This document shows, in pieces, positions 25,119 through 33,865 of a DNA stretch of 64,000 bases. Within the stretch, counting starts at the first letter, position 1. The number at the start of each line of letters is the position of its first letter. The DNA comes from JAGVPT01 sp964642725. GTDB lineage: Bacteria > Bacteroidota > Ignavibacteria > UBA10030 > UBA8401. The stretch is taken from the NCBI GenBank assembly GCA_964642725.1, contig CAZXQG010000013.1, positions 9,320 through 73,319 on the forward strand, in the 5' to 3' direction. A program made the position numbers and the translations under genes. Under the pieces are notes generated by a model, which was not told where the DNA came from, searched no databases, and was given only the letters and a program-made list of their open reading frames with translations.

Positions 25119-25937
25119 TTAACCTCTATCCACTTCCTCGTCGCCGAACACTTCTATCTCCGGCACATCGGGCAGGATGCCGAGATAGAAGGCGTAACGG
25201 AAAAATTCGCCAAGGGCTTCACGGGCTTCGTCGTCAAAGCCGTAGGTGTAGCTTTCAAGCTGCTGCTCCATTGCCTCAACAGGATACGACAATTCTTTCG
25301 CTTGTTGCAAGGCAATCGTCGAAAGCGAGGCTTTCCCCAGTTCTTGCGAGGTGAAAAGCAGCGATGCGATTTCTTTTTTGTATTTCTCTTTTCGGGCGGC
25401 ACAAAGGAGATGGGTGAACGGAAGCTCGGTCATGTCGGTCCATTCGTCAACGAGGTCAAGTGTCGGGCCTTCCCACTGTGACGCGAGCAGTGCGTTGCCT
25501 GTAAGAAGAGCGGCATCCGCCTTCAACAGCATTTGCTGCACCGAGCCGATGACCGGTACGATGACAATGTCCTGTTCAAATTTCTCGGAAAGTATGATCT
25601 TGGCGAGGATAATATCGGATGAAGAGCCGGCGCCGACGGCAACGGATGTGATTGAGCGGATATTCCGATTTACGCAGAGCACGCTTGTCCGGCTTTCCCC
25701 CCGTGAAGAAACGCCGATCGATGGATACAGCGAAAAGTCCGAACTGTTGCGCGCAAACTCAACGGGTCCGATCATGGCCGCATCGCATTCATCGTTCAGA
25801 ATGCGTTCGGTGTTCACTCCGGCACTTTCAAAGAAAAGTCCCGCCGCAGCGGGACTTTCCGGTTGCTGTAATCCGAAGAGTACCGGCCGACAAAAGAAAT
25901 CGGGGACTGCCCCTATTCGAAATTGATTTCCGGGCAC
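25119..25937 (-). CDS. mqnA: Chorismate dehydratase, MqnA-like (futalosine pathway)
   Basis: A 272-residue protein of the MqnA/MqnD periplasmic-binding-like fold family. MqnA makes 3-[(1-carboxyvinyl)oxy]benzoate from chorismate, the first committed step of futalosine menaquinone synthesis. The open frame runs back into rplS, but homology begins at FRIGAVPDF, so the GTG at 25937 is the likely start, 7 bases after the rplS stop. Family features are the CDAAMIGPVEFAR segment, IGVSSRGESRTSVLCVN and a substrate-pocket SSSDIILAKIIL stretch. MqnA is preferred over MqnD on overall pattern and length. No other mqn gene is in the window. Confidence 0.8.
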   Translation of the reverse strand: MPGNQFRIGAVPDFFCRPVLFGLQQPESPAAAGLFFESAGVNTERILNDECDAAMIGPVEFARNSSDFSLYPSIGVSSRGESRTSVLCVNRNIRSITSVAVGAGSSSDIILAKIILSEKFEQDIVIVPVIGSVQQMLLKADAALLTGNALLASQWEGPTLDLVDEWTDMTELPFTHLLCAARKEKYKKEIASLLFTSQELGKASLSTIALQQAKELSYPVEAMEQQLESYTYGFDDEAREALGEFFRYAFYLGILPDVPEIEVFGDEEVDRG

Positions 25938-25944
25938 TCGGGAC

Positions 25945-26286
25945 TCAGTTGCCCGTTTTTTGGCGGATCTGTTTCGCGGCAAGGTCGCGCAAATAATAGA
26001 GCTTCGCGCGGCGGACCTTGCTCGATTTAATCTTTTCAATCTTGGCAATGCGGGGAGAGTGCGTGGGAAAAATCCTCTCAACTCCTACTCCATCGGATAC
26101 TTTTCTGATCCTGAAGGTCGCTCCCATTCCGCTTCCGCGCTTGCCGATTACGACGCCTTGAAATTGCTGAATACGTTCCTTGTCGCCTTCGATGACGCGC
26201 AGGTGGACATTCAATGTATCGCCCGGCGAAAATTCGGGGAGGTTCGTTTTCAGTTGAGTTGCTTCTACCAATTTGATCTTGCTCAT
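25945..26286 (-). CDS. rplS: 50S ribosomal protein L19
   Basis: A 113-residue ribosomal protein at the 30S/50S interface. The family core is clear: FSPGDTLNVHLRVIEGDKER (19-38), QQFQGVVIGKRGSGMGATFR and the basic end KVRRAKLYYLRD. It follows trmD after 24 bases, in the usual rpsP-rimM-trmD-rplS order, and is coupled to mqnA downstream. Confidence 0.97.
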   Translation of the reverse strand: MSKIKLVEATQLKTNLPEFSPGDTLNVHLRVIEGDKERIQQFQGVVIGKRGSGMGATFRIRKVSDGVGVERIFPTHSPRIAKIEKIKSSKVRRAKLYYLRDLAAKQIRQKTGN

Positions 26287-26310
26287 TGCTTTACTCCGTT
26301 CGTTAACCTG

Positions 26311-26997
26311 TTATTTTTTATGAATCAAATCTTCCCGGCGCTCTTCAGTCCGCTTCTTTCTCTCTTCATCGCGCCATGCGGCAATTTCCTTGTGATTCCC
26401 CGACAGCAGAATGTCCGGCACTTTCATTCCGCGGTATTCCGGCGGCCGGGTGTAATGAGGGCTGTCCAATAATCCGTCCTGAAACGAATCCGTCAGCGCC
26501 GACTCTCCGTCCCCGATTACTCCCGGTATCACTCTCACGACGGCGTCCGCTATCACCAGTGCAGCCAGTTCGCCCCCCGTCAGCACATAGTCGCCGATCG
26601 AAAGCTCGCGTGTTATCACGGATTGCCTAACGCGTTCATCGACGCCTTTGTAATGTCCGCAAAGGATCATCACGTTTGATTTCAACGATACGTCGTTGGC
26701 GATTTTTTGCGTGAACGGTTCTCCGTCCGCGCTGACATAAATGATCTCATCGTATGTCCTCTGCGCCTGAAGCGATTCGATACATTCAATGATCGGCTCC
26801 GGTTTCAGAATCATCCCGGCTCCGCCGCCGTACGGCGCTTCGTCGAGCGTGTGATGTTTGTCGTGCGTAAATGTCCGCAGATCGTGCACGACAATCTCGG
26901 CCAGTTTTTTCTCCTGCGCGATTTTCAGGATACTCTCGCTGAGCGGGCTGACGAGCAATTTCGGGACTGCAGAGAGAATGTCGATTCGTATGCTCAT
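26311..26997 (-). CDS. trmD: tRNA (guanine-N1)-methyltransferase
   Basis: A 228-residue SPOUT-family enzyme that makes m1G37 in tRNAs and prevents frameshifting. The ATG at 26997 is preferred: GAAGG lies 7 bases upstream and MSIRIDILSAVPKLL aligns with the family start, while an earlier TTG would add six residues. The trefoil-knot SAM-binding region is visible as ILCGHYKGVDERVRQ and ISIGDYVLTGGELAA-like segments (here SIGDYVLTGGELAA). The C-terminus holds the RPPEYRGMKVPDILLSGNH motif typical of the tRNA-binding domain. It sits 14 bases after rimM. Confidence 0.96.
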   Translation of the reverse strand: MSIRIDILSAVPKLLVSPLSESILKIAQEKKLAEIVVHDLRTFTHDKHHTLDEAPYGGGAGMILKPEPIIECIESLQAQRTYDEIIYVSADGEPFTQKIANDVSLKSNVMILCGHYKGVDERVRQSVITRELSIGDYVLTGGELAALVIADAVVRVIPGVIGDGESALTDSFQDGLLDSPHYTRPPEYRGMKVPDILLSGNHKEIAAWRDEERKKRTEERREDLIHKK

Positions 26998-27011
26998 ATC
27001 GCTGCCTTCTC

Positions 27012-27578
27012 TCAAACCGTCCGAAGATCCGAAGAATCGTCGGCCTGCCCGTCAAAAAGTCCATTCGGGGGTTCGATCGTCATCGTTCGGTTTTTCACAT
27101 CCACGCTCCGAATAATATCGCGAACCGCAGGAACCATGATTTCGCCCCTGCCCGTCTCCACTACGTAAACATCCTGGGCAGGATACCTGACAACATCCCG
27201 AACGACGCCGAGCACCTTCTTCCGGGAATCACACACGGACATTCCGATAATGTCGTCCACAAAAAATTCGCCGGGCGCCAGCCGCTTCCGCGCCGTTTCT
27301 TCGACATATAAAAATTGACCGATCAGTGCTTCCGCCGCGTTCCGGTCATCGACATCCTGAAATTTTATGTAGATATCGTTTCCGCGCGGTGAAACTTTTT
27401 CAATTCTTCTTTCGACAACCGTGTCTTCGTTCTTCCCCGCCAGCACGGAACCGAGTTTTTTAAACTCATCGTATGACCGTGAATAGGAATGAACTTTCAC
27501 TTCTCCTTTCACGCCGAAAACTTTTGCAATAACGCCGACAGCGTATAGATGACGGCGCGCCGCTTGGTCTGATTTCAC
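27012..27578 (-). CDS. rimM: 16S rRNA processing protein RimM
   Basis: A 188-residue 30S maturation factor that binds S19 and the 16S head. The N-terminal barrel begins YAVGVIAKVFGVKGEVKV (12-29) and the C-terminal PRC-barrel contains FFVDDIIGMSV and GEIMVPAVRDIIRSVDV. A GTG start with GGAAA nearby fits. About 17 extra charged residues at the C-terminus (GLFDGQADDSSDLRTV) are beyond the usual end. It lies between khpA and trmD. Confidence 0.95.
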   Translation of the reverse strand: MKSDQAARRHLYAVGVIAKVFGVKGEVKVHSYSRSYDEFKKLGSVLAGKNEDTVVERRIEKVSPRGNDIYIKFQDVDDRNAAEALIGQFLYVEETARKRLAPGEFFVDDIIGMSVCDSRKKVLGVVRDVVRYPAQDVYVVETGRGEIMVPAVRDIIRSVDVKNRTMTIEPPNGLFDGQADDSSDLRTV

Positions 27579-27616
27579 AACTTTCCGCCCGTTCAGAATG
27601 ACTCCGGTGCCAACCC

Positions 27617-27847
27617 TTAATCCAGCACTTCAAGCATCGCGCGCTTGCCGTTCTTCGCCGCAACCGCGCTTAACAGCACTCTCATCGCCTGGGCGGTCCG
27701 GCCTTTGCGTCCTATAATTTTTCCTACGTCGGCTTCCCCTACTTTCAACTTGAGAATCACCTTTCCTTCTTTCTCTTCATCAATGAGAGAAACGTCATCC
27801 GGGTTATCGACAAGTTGCTTGGCGATATATTCAATGAAGTCCCGCAT
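27617..27847 (-). CDS. khpA: KH-domain RNA-binding protein KhpA
   Basis: A 76-residue single KH-domain protein. The open frame is longer, but AGGAGG four bases upstream of the ATG at 27847 fixes the start, giving MRDFIEYIAKQLVDNPD. The KH GxxG loop is visible as IIGRKGRTAQAMR (about 42-54). KhpA binds many RNAs in other bacteria, often with KhpB. It lies between rpsP and rimM, its usual position. Confidence 0.93.
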   Translation of the reverse strand: MRDFIEYIAKQLVDNPDDVSLIDEEKEGKVILKLKVGEADVGKIIGRKGRTAQAMRVLLSAVAAKNGKRAMLEVLD

Positions 27848-27993
27848 AGCACCTCCTAGAAGCTGTTCGAAAAACTTCCGCCTGCGGCGGATCAGCCTTA
27901 GCTGAACTGCAAACAAATCGTTGTGGTCAGACTGCTTGAGTTGTCTTCCGTACGTCGGGGAGACAAATGCTTCAGCGAAGGAAAAAACCTTCG

Positions 27994-28443
27994 TTATGCT
28001 TGCGCAGGAGCAGCCGGGGCGGCGGCTGCAGGCTGGGCCGGAGCCTCCTGTGCGACAACCTTCTTTTTCTTCTTTGCGGCGTTGCGCCGGGCGTTGCGTT
28101 CATTTTCTTTCTGAAGTTTCAGCCCTTGCATCATCTGCCATTTTTCAAATTCGGCCGCGATCGTCGCTTCGTCGGCTTTTTTCTTCTTCAAACCCCATTT
28201 CAGCCAGACACCTTTCCGGCTTAACAGATTCTTGACCGTATCGGTGGGTTGAGCGCCGCGTTCAAGCCAGTGAAAAACGCGGTCTTCTTTCAGCGTGATG
28301 GTCATGGGGTTGGTGCTCGGGTTATAGGCGCCCACGGCGTCAATAAACCGCCCGTCGCGTTTTCTACGCGAATCTACTGCCACAATCTTGTAAATAGGCT
28401 GTTTTTTCTTGCCCATTCGTTGAAGTCGTAATTTGACTGCCAA
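27994..28443 (-). CDS. rpsP: 30S ribosomal protein S16 with extended C-terminus
   Basis: A 149-residue S16. I place the start at a TTG (28443): AAGGAG lies 8 bases upstream and translation as (M)AVKLRLQRMGKKKQPIYKI aligns exactly with the family start, whereas the in-frame ATG upstream adds 25 unrelated residues. The core ends near residue 85. The remainder is a Lys-rich helix (KKKKADEATIAAEFEKWQ) and an Ala/Pro tail, an extension also known in Bacteroidota S16. A 7-bp hairpin (27975-27992, GCGAAGG/CCTTCGT) sits just past the stop and may moderate read-through into khpA; the following 27848-27974 shows no gene. Confidence 0.94.
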   Translation of the reverse strand: MAVKLRLQRMGKKKQPIYKIVAVDSRRKRDGRFIDAVGAYNPSTNPMTITLKEDRVFHWLERGAQPTDTVKNLLSRKGVWLKWGLKKKKADEATIAAEFEKWQMMQGLKLQKENERNARRNAAKKKKKVVAQEAPAQPAAAAPAAPAQA

Positions 28444-28586
28444 AGATGTATCTCCTTTTTCTATAAATATGAGTAGATGCCGATTAATATGCAACTCAGC
28501 CAAGAAGATGTAGGACATCTTGCTTGAAAAAGCGCAGGTATTTGAAAAAGTCTTCTATCAATTATCATGATATGTCCTGCATCTCG

Positions 28587-29921
28587 CTAAAACGCGCTGC
28601 CGCCAAACCGCTGCGCCATCATGCGGCCGACATTCTTTCCTTTCGTGAAATTCTTCATCATTTTTTGCATCTCGAAGAACTGCTTGAGAAGCTTGTTCAC
28701 TTCCTGAACAGACCTTCCGCTTCCCATGGCGATGCGCTTCCGCCTTGATCCGTTGATAATGGCGGGGTGCTGCCGCTCCTCAATGGTCATCGACAGGATG
28801 ATCGCTTCAACATATATCATATCTTTTTCATCAACATCGTTGATGTTGCCCAGCTTGTTTGCGCCCGGAATCATGGACAGCACCTGGCTCAACGGGCCCA
28901 TTTTTTTGATCTCCTGGAGCTGGCTGTAAAAATCTTCGAGCGTGAACTGCGACTTTCGTATTTTTTGCTCAAGCTGCTGTGCCTTCTCCTTATCGAACGA
29001 CTGCTGCGCTTTTTCAACGAGTGTGACGATATCCCCCATACCGAGGATCCGCGACGCCATGCGTTCCGGATAGAATTGCTCGAGCGCATCAAGTTTTTCA
29101 CCCGTGCCGACAAATTTGATCGGTTTCTCAACGATCGACCGGATAGAAAGAGCGGCACCGCCTCGCGTATCGCCGTCGAGTTTGGTGAGGACAACGCCGT
29201 CGAAATTGAGTCGGTCATGGAACGCTTTCGCAGTATTGACTGCATCCTGTCCTGTCATCGCATCCACCACGAACAGAATTTCATGCGGCTGGACGGACGA
29301 CTTGATGCTCTCGACTTCGCGCATCATTTCTTCATCAACGTGCAGCCGGCCGGCGGTGTCGATGATCACTGTATCCCGCGCGTTCTTCCGAGCGTGGTCG
29401 ATGCTGTTCTTCGCAATGTCGATTGCAGTATCAGTGCGGCTCGAGAAAACCGGAACTTCAATCTGCCCGCCGAGCGCAATCAGTTGGTCGATCGCCGCAG
29501 GACGGTAGACGTCCGCCGCAACGAGAAGCGGGCTGCGCCCTTTCGACTTCAACAAATTTGCAAGCTTTCCGGCGAAAGTCGTCTTCCCCGATCCCTGCAA
29601 TCCTGCAATCAATATGACCGACGGCGGCGTTTGCGAAATCGTGATGTCGGCCTTTGCAGTACCCAGCAACGCAACCAGTTCGTCGTAGATTATTTTTACA
29701 ATGAGCTGGCCGGGCGCGATGCTCGTTACAACTTCTTTTCCGAGCGACTTCTGCTGGACATTGTCAATGAACTGCTTGACGACTTTATAGTTGACGTCCG
29801 CATCGAGCAAGACCTTGCGGACTTCGCGAAGCATCTCGGCAATGTTCGCTTCGGAAATTCTTCCTTCCCCGCGAAGCCGCTTGAGGACAGAATCTAATTT
29901 TTGAGTAAGGGTATCGAACAA
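28587..29921 (-). CDS. ffh: Signal recognition particle protein Ffh
   Basis: A 444-residue SRP54 GTPase that binds 4.5S RNA and delivers nascent membrane proteins to FtsY. The N domain starts FDTLTQKLDSVLKRLRGEG. The G domain has GLQGSGKTT (107-115), DTAGRLHVDEEMM and TKLDGDTRGGAALS. The Met-rich M domain ends in KMMKNFTKGKNVGRMMAQRF. The start is a TTG placed by alignment with the MF.LT family start. No Shine-Dalgarno is visible because a heptanucleotide array begins 4 bases upstream. The 4.5S RNA gene was not found here. Confidence 0.95.
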   Translation of the reverse strand: MFDTLTQKLDSVLKRLRGEGRISEANIAEMLREVRKVLLDADVNYKVVKQFIDNVQQKSLGKEVVTSIAPGQLIVKIIYDELVALLGTAKADITISQTPPSVILIAGLQGSGKTTFAGKLANLLKSKGRSPLLVAADVYRPAAIDQLIALGGQIEVPVFSSRTDTAIDIAKNSIDHARKNARDTVIIDTAGRLHVDEEMMREVESIKSSVQPHEILFVVDAMTGQDAVNTAKAFHDRLNFDGVVLTKLDGDTRGGAALSIRSIVEKPIKFVGTGEKLDALEQFYPERMASRILGMGDIVTLVEKAQQSFDKEKAQQLEQKIRKSQFTLEDFYSQLQEIKKMGPLSQVLSMIPGANKLGNINDVDEKDMIYVEAIILSMTIEERQHPAIINGSRRKRIAMGSGRSVQEVNKLLKQFFEMQKMMKNFTKGKNVGRMMAQRFGGSAF

Positions 29922-29925
29922 GGCA

Positions 29926-30010
29926 ATTAAGAATTATGAATTAATAATTAAGAATTAAAAAACCCTGGACGGTATGTTTCAATTATTAATTCTTAATTAT
30001 TAATTTTTAA
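29926..30010. repeat. Inverted pair of A/T heptanucleotide arrays between atpG and ffh
   Basis: Five 7-mers (ATTAAGA, ATTATGA, ATTAATA, ATTAAGA, ATTAAAA; 29926-29960) face four 7-mers of the complementary kind (TTATTAA, TTCTTAA, TTATTAA, TTTTTAA; 29983-30010). They form a perfect 18-bp stem (29940-29957 with 29987-30004) around a GC-containing loop. The structure fills the atpG-ffh gap and abuts the ffh start codon, so it may act as a terminator, processing site or translation modulator. Confidence 0.75.
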
Positions 30011-30016
30011 TTAACT

Positions 30017-30913
30017 TCAGCCTGCTTTCTTCAGTGCTTCCGCACCGCTGACAATTTCAAGCAGTTCCTTCGTGATGGACGCCTGGCGGGCCTTATTGTA
30101 GGACAACTCAAGCGAGCTGATCATTTCTTTTGCGTTTGTTGACGCATTCTCCATCGCGGTCATACGCGCTCCTTGCTCGGCGGCGTTCGACTCCAGGAGC
30201 ACACGCCACATTTGAAAATTCAGGTGTTTCGGCACGAGTGCAGAAATAATCTCTTCACTCGACGGCTCATAAATGTAATCGACGAGCGAGCGGAGTCTCT
30301 TCTGGTCGGCTTTCTCGACAGCCTCGGGAGGAATGGGAAGAAAGAGTTCGATCGCTATGCGCTGTTGGGCTGCATTCTTGAATTCGTTGTAGACCACAAC
30401 GACTTTATCGAACTTTTTCGCAGCGTAACCGTCCACAATTTCTTTCACGATTGTCCGGGCATTGCCGAAATTCAGCGAGTTGAAAATTCCGATCTGCTTG
30501 GAGAGAATCTCGTAATTTCGCTTGTTGAAGAACTCGAATCCCTTCCTTCCGATGCAGAAGAGTTTCACGTTTCCCGCGGCGAACAGATCTTTATAGCTGT
30601 TGTTGATGTGGCTGACGGCAGCACGTACGACGTTCGTGTTAAACGCGCCGCACAATCCGCGGTCGGCGGTAACCACGATGACGGCGACTTTCTCAACGGG
30701 GCGCTGCGTCAGCACGGGATATTTTGCAGCATCAACTTTGCCGGAAAGATGACGAAGCATTTCCGCCATCTTGCGGGCATACGGCCGCGCCTGAAGAATT
30801 GATTCCTGGGCGCGGCGCAGTTTTGCGGCGGCAACCATCTTCATCGCCTTGGTGATCTTCTGCGTGCTCTTGACGCCGGCAATGCTCCTTCGTATGTCGC
30901 GCAGCGTAGCCAT
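30017..30913 (-). CDS. atpG: ATP synthase F1 subunit gamma
   Basis: A 298-residue central-stalk subunit. It begins MATLRDIRRSIAGVKSTQKI with the family coiled coil, has the DRGLCGAFN segment (about 84-92) and closes with the second coiled-coil helix (SSLELSYNKARQASITKELL, IVSGAEAL). It is the last ATP synthase gene of the cluster, 2 bases after atpA. The beta and epsilon genes do not follow; ffh does. Confidence 0.96.
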   Translation of the reverse strand: MATLRDIRRSIAGVKSTQKITKAMKMVAAAKLRRAQESILQARPYARKMAEMLRHLSGKVDAAKYPVLTQRPVEKVAVIVVTADRGLCGAFNTNVVRAAVSHINNSYKDLFAAGNVKLFCIGRKGFEFFNKRNYEILSKQIGIFNSLNFGNARTIVKEIVDGYAAKKFDKVVVVYNEFKNAAQQRIAIELFLPIPPEAVEKADQKRLRSLVDYIYEPSSEEIISALVPKHLNFQMWRVLLESNAAEQGARMTAMENASTNAKEMISSLELSYNKARQASITKELLEIVSGAEALKKAG

Positions 30914-30915
30914 AA

Positions 30916-32466
30916 TTACGCCGACACGCTGAATGTATCCATGAATTCTTTCGCGATCGCCTGAATGCGTTTTGTGATGTCGTCCGTCAATTCCTTTTTC
31001 TCTGCGATGATGTCGAGAAGGTCCTTGTGGCGGGTTTCCGCAATTTCAAGAAACTCTTTCTCAAACGGGAGCACCCGGTCAATCGGCAACTGGTCCAGAA
31101 AGCCCGATGTGCCGAGGTACAGCATGATGACTTGTTTCTCGACAGGCATCGGTACGTACTGTCTCTGCTTCAGCACTTCGACAAGACGCGAACCGCGCTG
31201 CAACTGCTGCTGCGTTGCCTTGTCAAGGTCGGAGCCGAATTTCGCGAATGCTTCCAGCTCTCGGTACTGCGCAAGGTCTAGACGGAGGCGCCCGGCAACT
31301 TTTTTCATCGCTTTGATCTGTGCATTCCCACCGACGCGAGACACGGAAATGCCGACGTTGATAGCGGGGCGAACGCCGGAATTGAATAAATTCGGCTCGA
31401 GGAAAATCTGCCCGTCGGTGATCGAGATGACGTTTGTCGGAATATACGCTGCAACATCGCCTGCCTGTGTCTCGATGATCGGGAGCGCTGTCAGGCTTCC
31501 ACCGCCAAGTTCATCGCTCAACTTTGAGGCGCGTTCGAGAAGACGGGAATGAAGATAGAATACGTCACCGGGATATGCTTCACGTCCAGGCGGACGGCGC
31601 AGCAACAGCGATACTTCACGGTATGCCGCCGCATGCTTGGATAAATCATCATACACCACCAGCACATCGCGCCCGCTGTCGCGGAAAAACTCGCCGAGCG
31701 TTGCGCCTGCGTATGGTGCAATGAACTGCAAAGGAGCCGGGTCGCTCGCTGTCGCAGAAATAATTGCAGTATATTCCATCGCTCCCGTTTCTTCAAGCTT
31801 TGTCATCACCTGCGCAACGGTCGATCCCTTCTGGCCGATCGCAACATAGATACAGTAAACCGGATTGACTCCGTCCTTCTTCGCTTTCTCGGAGTGCGTG
31901 TATTTTTGATTAATAATCGTATCGAGAGCAACGGCAGTTTTCCCTGTTTGGCGGTCGCCGATGATTAATTCGCGTTGTCCGCGTCCGATAGGAACCATTC
32001 CGTCGATTGCTTTCAATCCGGTCTGGAGCGGCTGCTTCACCGGCTGGCGCTGGATAACCCCAAGAGCCTTTCTTTCGAGAGGAGAAAATTTTTCTGTTTT
32101 GATCGCCCCGCGTCCGTCAATCGGCTGCCCGAGCGGGTTGATCACGCGACCGAGCATAGCCTCACCGACCGGCATTGACGCGACACGTTTCGTTCGCTTT
32201 ACCGTGTCGCCTTCTTTGATCTTTGTGTCGTCGCCGAAAAGAACGCAGCCGACGTTGTCTTCTTCAAGGTTCAGCACCATGCCGAAAACATCGTTCGGAA
32301 ATTCAATCAGCTCGCTTGCCATTACCTTGGACAAGCCGTAGAGGCGCGCAATGCCGTCGCCGACCTGCAGCACCGTGCCGACATCATAAATATCGATTTC
32401 TTTTTCAAAGCCGGAGAGCTGCTTCCGCAGCACCGCAGTTATTTCATCGGGTCGTACTTCCGCCAT
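30916..32466 (-). CDS. atpA: ATP synthase F1 subunit alpha
   Basis: A 516-residue non-catalytic nucleotide-binding subunit. The ATG at 32466 is preferred over one two codons upstream because AAGG then lies 8 bases away and MAEVRPDEITAVLRKQL matches the family start. The P-loop GDRQTGKTAVALD (about 168-180), the VYVAIGQKGSTVAQ-like segment and the arginine-finger region (VGISVSRVGGNAQ) are present. Start and stop spacing indicate coupling with atpH and atpG. Confidence 0.97.
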   Translation of the reverse strand: MAEVRPDEITAVLRKQLSGFEKEIDIYDVGTVLQVGDGIARLYGLSKVMASELIEFPNDVFGMVLNLEEDNVGCVLFGDDTKIKEGDTVKRTKRVASMPVGEAMLGRVINPLGQPIDGRGAIKTEKFSPLERKALGVIQRQPVKQPLQTGLKAIDGMVPIGRGQRELIIGDRQTGKTAVALDTIINQKYTHSEKAKKDGVNPVYCIYVAIGQKGSTVAQVMTKLEETGAMEYTAIISATASDPAPLQFIAPYAGATLGEFFRDSGRDVLVVYDDLSKHAAAYREVSLLLRRPPGREAYPGDVFYLHSRLLERASKLSDELGGGSLTALPIIETQAGDVAAYIPTNVISITDGQIFLEPNLFNSGVRPAINVGISVSRVGGNAQIKAMKKVAGRLRLDLAQYRELEAFAKFGSDLDKATQQQLQRGSRLVEVLKQRQYVPMPVEKQVIMLYLGTSGFLDQLPIDRVLPFEKEFLEIAETRHKDLLDIIAEKKELTDDITKRIQAIAKEFMDTFSVSA

Positions 32467-32493
32467 TGTCATATCCTTGTTTGATTCAACAAA

Positions 32494-33048
32494 TTAATTC
32501 TTTGAAACAGAGCCGTCTTTCAGCCGCGAGCGTAAAAGCTCAAGTTGACGGCGGATGCTTCCGTCCAGCGTTGTGTCTCCAACTTTTGCAACGAAGCCTC
32601 CCTTTAGAACCTTGTCAAGGCTGAACGAGACACGAACTTTTTTTTGTGTATACGATTCCAATTGCCGTATCAATGATTTTTCCTGCTCCGCGGAGAATTT
32701 CACAGCGGAGCGGACATCGACCGAAACAATGCCGAGCTGGTCGTCCCGAAGGATGAAATATTGTTCGAGCACTTCGGCTAAAACATCTTCGCGCCTTTTT
32801 TCTATGATCGCCGCAAGATATGCATTCACCTCCGCACCGATTTTTTTACCGAAGATTTCCGCCATAACGGCTTTCTTCTTCTCTTTTGATACGACGGGAC
32901 TTGCCAGAAGCGAACGGAGTTCTCTGGACGACTTGATTGTCGATTGCACCGTCAGCAGGTCGTCTGCGATTGTCTCGGGTTTCTTCGCGTCGCCGGTCAA
33001 CGCCATCAATGCGGACGCGTATCGTTTTGCAACTCTGAGGTTACTCAT
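32494..33048 (-). CDS. atpH: ATP synthase F1 subunit delta
   Basis: A 184-residue peripheral-stalk subunit of the OSCP/delta family. The N-terminal helical domain begins MSNLRVAKRYASALMAL. The C-terminal VDVRSAVKFS and KVGDTTLDGSIRRQLELL segments match the family. The ATG overlaps the atpF stop by one base (TGATG), so translation is probably coupled. Confidence 0.93.
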   Translation of the reverse strand: MSNLRVAKRYASALMALTGDAKKPETIADDLLTVQSTIKSSRELRSLLASPVVSKEKKKAVMAEIFGKKIGAEVNAYLAAIIEKRREDVLAEVLEQYFILRDDQLGIVSVDVRSAVKFSAEQEKSLIRQLESYTQKKVRVSFSLDKVLKGGFVAKVGDTTLDGSIRRQLELLRSRLKDGSVSKN

Positions 33049-33533
33049 CAATTCTTCGGAAGCGATTGGAGAACTTTGTCAACGAGCTTTTTTTGCCTTG
33101 CCTCGTCGAGCGTTTCGTCGATGATCTTTTCGGCGGCGTTCATCGCAAGGTCGGCAACTTCGTTTTTCAATTGAAGAAGCGCCGTTTCCTTTTCGCGTTG
33201 AATATCTTCTTTTGCCTGCCCCATCATCGTCTTTGCGCTTTCGTGGGCTTTGGCGACGATTTCGTTCTTCATCTGTTCGGCCAACTCGCGGCCTTCTTTA
33301 AGAATGCGCGATGTCTCTTCGTTCGCCCGCTTCATTGCCGCCGTGTTTTCCGCGAGCAGCCGTTCCGATTCATTTCTTGCCTCTTCAGCTTTGAGCAGCG
33401 CATCGCGGATACTTTGTTCCCGCGCATGCAATGCACTAACCAGCGGCTTCCAAGCCACTTTGCCGAGGATAAAAAGCAGGATAAGAAAGGTAATGATCGT
33501 CCAGAGGATGAGTCCCGGATTGATGTCTAACAT
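33048..33533 (-). CDS. atpF: ATP synthase F0 subunit b
   Basis: A 161-residue stator subunit. One N-terminal membrane helix (about 7-27, LILWTIITFLILLFILGKV) is followed by WKPLVSALHARE and a long charged coiled coil to the end (KAEEARNESERLLAEN and onward). A single b gene is present, so a homodimer is expected. It lies 18 bases after atpE. Confidence 0.94.
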   Translation of the reverse strand: MLDINPGLILWTIITFLILLFILGKVAWKPLVSALHAREQSIRDALLKAEEARNESERLLAENTAAMKRANEETSRILKEGRELAEQMKNEIVAKAHESAKTMMGQAKEDIQREKETALLQLKNEVADLAMNAAEKIIDETLDEARQKKLVDKVLQSLPKN

Positions 33534-33551
33534 ATCGATCCCTGTTGAGTT

Positions 33552-33809
33552 TTACTTGGTTGCAAGAATAATGCAAATGGCCAACGCAAAAAAGGTTGCG
33601 CCTTCGATCAGTGCTGCCGCGATCAACATCGATGTGCGTACCTGGCCTGCAACTTCGGGCTGGCGGCCGCTTGCTTCCATCGCTGCTGCTGCGAGTTTGC
33701 CGATTCCGAGGCCCGCTCCGACAACGGTGATCGCTGCTCCGAACCCTGCTGCCAAATACCCCCATTGTGTTGCAACGGCTTTCGCGACTTCAATTGGATT
33801 TGCTTCCAT
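33552..33809 (-). CDS. atpE: ATP synthase F0 subunit c
   Basis: An 85-residue rotor-ring subunit with two hydrophobic helices. The first has GAGLGIG (31-37); the second carries the ion-binding Glu 69 (AALIEGATFFAL). The residue after Glu is Gly, not Ser/Thr as in sodium-binding rings, so proton coupling is the more likely reading. It sits between atpB and atpF. Confidence 0.95.
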   Translation of the reverse strand: MEANPIEVAKAVATQWGYLAAGFGAAITVVGAGLGIGKLAAAAMEASGRQPEVAGQVRTSMLIAAALIEGATFFALAICIILATK

Positions 33810-33865
33810 TATGTTTCTCCTATAAGTATAGATGGTATAAATAGTGAACGATGTTCTCTAGAATT

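Noticed and set aside
25938..26081. N-terminal extension of mqnA through rplS
   Set aside because: Overlaps L19 out of frame; MqnA homology begins at the GTG 7 bases after the rplS stop.
28767..29897. 376-residue plus-strand frame opposite ffh
   Set aside because: Antisense to a universally conserved gene, in the mirrored frame; sequence is low-information.
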